Source: Candidatus Gastranaerophilales bacterium (GTDB taxonomy: Bacteria; Cyanobacteriota; Vampirovibrionia; Gastranaerophilales; JAILCC01). From it: a stretch of 7,588 nucleotides of DNA. The translations under genes were made by a program, and so were the position numbers. The stretch is taken from assembly GCA_024408745.1 (NCBI GenBank), contig JAKSUS010000054.1, positions 1 through 7,588 of the forward strand. The letters run 5' to 3'. Under the pieces are notes generated by a model, which was not told where the DNA came from, ran no database searches, and saw nothing but the letters and a program-made list of their open reading frames with translations. Numbering within the stretch: position 1 is the first letter of the stretch; each line of letters opens with the position of its first letter. This document shows, one piece after another, positions 6,231 through 7,588 of the stretch.

Positions 6231-7414
6231 AACAACCAATCAATAAGATTTATTTGCCTTATTCCATTGTGTGAAGTTTCAGGTATATTATCCATAGTTA
6301 AGAGAAATTTTGTATTGTGGTCTTTTATTTCATTCAATGGCTTTAATTCTCTTTGTAAAACATTTTCATCCATTACGGTTTGTGCTACTTGAAAATAGTA
6401 TGTATAACCATCTTTTTCGGTAACAAAATCGACTTCAAGATTATTGACTTTACCGATATAAACCCTATAACCTCGCCTCAAAAGTTCAAGATACACAATA
6501 TTTTCTATATTATGTCCAATGTTTTGCTTACTGTTATTTAATAAAAATTTTTGCAGCCCTAAATCAGCGACATAGTACTTATTTAGAGTTTTTAATAATT
6601 GCTTGCCTGATACATCGTATCTGTTAACCTTATACAAAATATAACTATCTTCTAATGCAGACAAATAGCTTTCAACAGTTGGTGGAGAAATTTTTCTTCC
6701 GCTTGAGGTCAAGGTATCGCTTATTTTTTTTGGTGAAGTTATATTCCCGACATTATCAAACATGAATTTAATAATACTTTGCAATACTGATGATTCGGAA
6801 ATTTTGCTCCTTGTCATTATATCTTTTACCAAAATTGCATTGTATATGCTTTCGAGATAATCTTTTTTAGTTTGTTCATTCGGTAATTCCAATAAATATG
6901 GAAATCCGCCTTCCGAAAGATATTGCATAAATAATCGGTCGCTACCTATGTTATTATCTTTTGCGGAAATATATTCTTTAAAAGATAACGGTAACATTTT
7001 TATTTGCACATATCTGCCTGAAAGTAATGTAGCAAGTTCTCCTGACAATAAAAATGCATTAGAACCTGTTATATATATATCAACCCCATTCTTGATATAT
7101 AGACTATCGACTGCTTTTTGAAAATTTGGTACATTTTGTATTTCATCCAAAAAGAAATAAACAGTTTTATCAGGTATAAGTTTGCTTTTTAGATATTCAT
7201 ATAAAACCTTATAATCTGTTAAATAATCAAAATCGGCATCTTCAAAATTTATACTGACAATTTGATCTTCTTTTACTCCATTGCTAAGCAAATAATCTTG
7301 AAATAATTTAAACAAGGTAGATTTGCCACATCTTCTTATTCCGGTAACAACTTTTATCAGTTGTTTATTTTTAAAAGCAATGAGTTTTTCTAAATATTCT
7401 TCACGATTTATCAT
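6221..7414 (-). CDS. AAA_14/DUF4143 family ATP-binding protein
   Basis: Complete 397-aa protein, normal length for this widespread, biochemically ill-defined family. The N-terminal AAA domain (about 18-150) has a Walker A GIRRCGKST (25-33), Walker B VYFFLDEIQ (85-93, D90/E91), a sensor-like ITGSNAFLLS (115-124) and LSGRY (131-135) with a possible arginine finger. Residues about 200-265 look like a winged-helix segment (TSPKKISDTL, PPTVESYLSAL). The C-terminal DUF4143 part has NIENIVYLELLRRGY (302-316), EVDF (327-330) and FQVA (341-344), the remains of a PD-(D/E)XK nuclease-like fold in which the usual lysine after Q-x is alanine, as I recall is common in this family. Start ATG 7414-7412 follows GAGGT by 6 nt. 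It converges on tpsB and has its own promoter, so it is probably functionally separate from secretion. Such genes are frequently mobile or duplicated in gut genomes; the cellular role (nucleic acid, toxin-like or regulatory) is unknown. Confidence 0.95.
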   Translation of the reverse strand: MINREEYLEKLIAFKNKQLIKVVTGIRRCGKSTLFKLFQDYLLSNGVKEDQIVSINFEDADFDYLTDYKVLYEYLKSKLIPDKTVYFFLDEIQNVPNFQKAVDSLYIKNGVDIYITGSNAFLLSGELATLLSGRYVQIKMLPLSFKEYISAKDNNIGSDRLFMQYLSEGGFPYLLELPNEQTKKDYLESIYNAILVKDIMTRSKISESSVLQSIIKFMFDNVGNITSPKKISDTLTSSGRKISPPTVESYLSALEDSYILYKVNRYDVSGKQLLKTLNKYYVADLGLQKFLLNNSKQNIGHNIENIVYLELLRRGYRVYIGKVNNLEVDFVTEKDGYTYYFQVAQTVMDENVLQRELKPLNEIKDHNTKFLLTMDNIPETSHNGIRQINLIDWLLKK

Positions 7415-7420
7415 ATATTT

Positions 7421-7425
7421 ACCTC
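7421..7425 (-). promoter_or_regulatory. Ribosome binding site of the ATPase gene
   Basis: The minus strand reads GAGGT followed by AAATAT and the ATG at 7414, a spacing of 6 nt that supports this start. Confidence 0.7.
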
Positions 7426-7431
7426 ATTATC

Positions 7432-7459
7432 AGTATAAATGATTTTAAAGAAAAGTCAA
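7432..7459 (-). promoter_or_regulatory. Promoter of the ATPase gene
   Basis: On the minus strand TTGACT (7459-7454), a 16-nt spacer and TATACT (7437-7432) make a good sigma-70-type promoter, the best in the window. The predicted start near 7425 leaves a leader of only about 10 nt, placing the Shine-Dalgarno at the very 5' end of the mRNA. Confidence 0.6.
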
Positions 7460-7488
7460 TACTTTTTAAAATGTATTTTAAAAAGTAT
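7459..7488. repeat. Perfect 14-bp-arm inverted repeat upstream of the ATPase promoter
   Basis: ATACTTTTTAAAAT (7459-7472), GT, then ATTTTAAAAAGTAT (7475-7488). All 14 bases of each arm pair. It abuts and shares one base with the -35 box of the ATPase promoter. It lies outside the predicted transcript of that gene, so a protein-binding site is likelier than an RNA hairpin; it could also end transcription entering from a neighbour. Confidence 0.85.
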
Positions 7489-7556
7489 ATAAAATTATTG
7501 AGTTTTTAAAAATAAATTTAACTGCAATCAATAAAAATTAATACGTAATACAGGGA

Positions 7557-7588
7557 TGGCATAATGAATTAACAATATGAGGAATAAA
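7557..7588 (+). promoter_or_regulatory. Possible promoter and RBS of a gene beyond the right edge
   Basis: TGGCATAAT (7557-7565) resembles an extended -10 box and GAGGA (7579-7583) a Shine-Dalgarno on the plus strand, with the window ending 5 nt later. An ATG at 7577 is also open to the edge (MRNK) but has no RBS of its own. A plus-strand gene divergent from the ATPase is plausible but unseen. Confidence 0.3.

Noticed and set aside
1..7588. tRNA, rRNA, insertion sequence or prophage attachment sites
   Set aside because: I saw no cloverleaf, rRNA segment, transposase coding sequence or paired terminal repeats on either strand.

Overview
The window holds a two-partner (type Vb) secretion locus and one unrelated ATPase gene. 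It is strongly AT-rich, favours A/T-ending codons, and must come from a bacterium with an outer membrane, because it encodes an FhaC/ShlB-type outer-membrane transporter. The exoprotein looks most like the LktA-type filamentous adhesins best known from Fusobacterium, which also occur in host-associated AT-rich lineages. A gut Gastranaerophilales (Vampirovibrionia/Melainabacteria), a Fusobacteriota or an Elusimicrobiota-type organism would fit. The sequence alone does not settle the phylum, and there is no rRNA or housekeeping marker in the window.

Layout. Positions 1-4183 (minus strand) are one uninterrupted reading frame of at least 1394 codons that runs off the left edge. It encodes a TpsA exoprotein with a signal peptide, an N-terminal TPS domain, then beta-solenoid-like repeats. 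These are interrupted by a collagen-like Gly-Gln-Gln tract, a Pro/Thr/Gly linker and a long Asp/Asn/Gly-rich linker. Positions 4184-4361 are a divergent regulatory region. Positions 4362-6176 (plus) encode the cognate TpsB transporter, with signal peptide, POTRA domains and a beta-barrel carrying a VRGY motif. Positions 6221-7414 (minus) encode a 397-residue AAA_14/DUF4143 ATPase that converges on tpsB across a short gap holding a weak bidirectional terminator-like hairpin. Positions 7415-7588 contain the ATPase promoter, a perfect 14-bp-arm inverted repeat touching its -35 box, and a possible promoter/RBS for a plus-strand gene beyond the right edge.

How the genes work together. TpsA and TpsB would both cross the inner membrane through Sec. 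The TPS domain of TpsA would then be recognised by the TpsB POTRA domains and the chain threaded through the barrel to fold as an adhesive fibre at the surface. The ATPase has no evident connection to secretion and is probably an independent accessory gene. The most unusual points are the divergent (not operonic) order of the two TPS partners, the Gln-rich collagen-like tract built by a 51-bp tandem duplication, the other low-complexity insertions in the solenoid, and the palindrome in front of the ATPase gene. I see no clearly new biological system; the locus is an uncommon variant of a known one.
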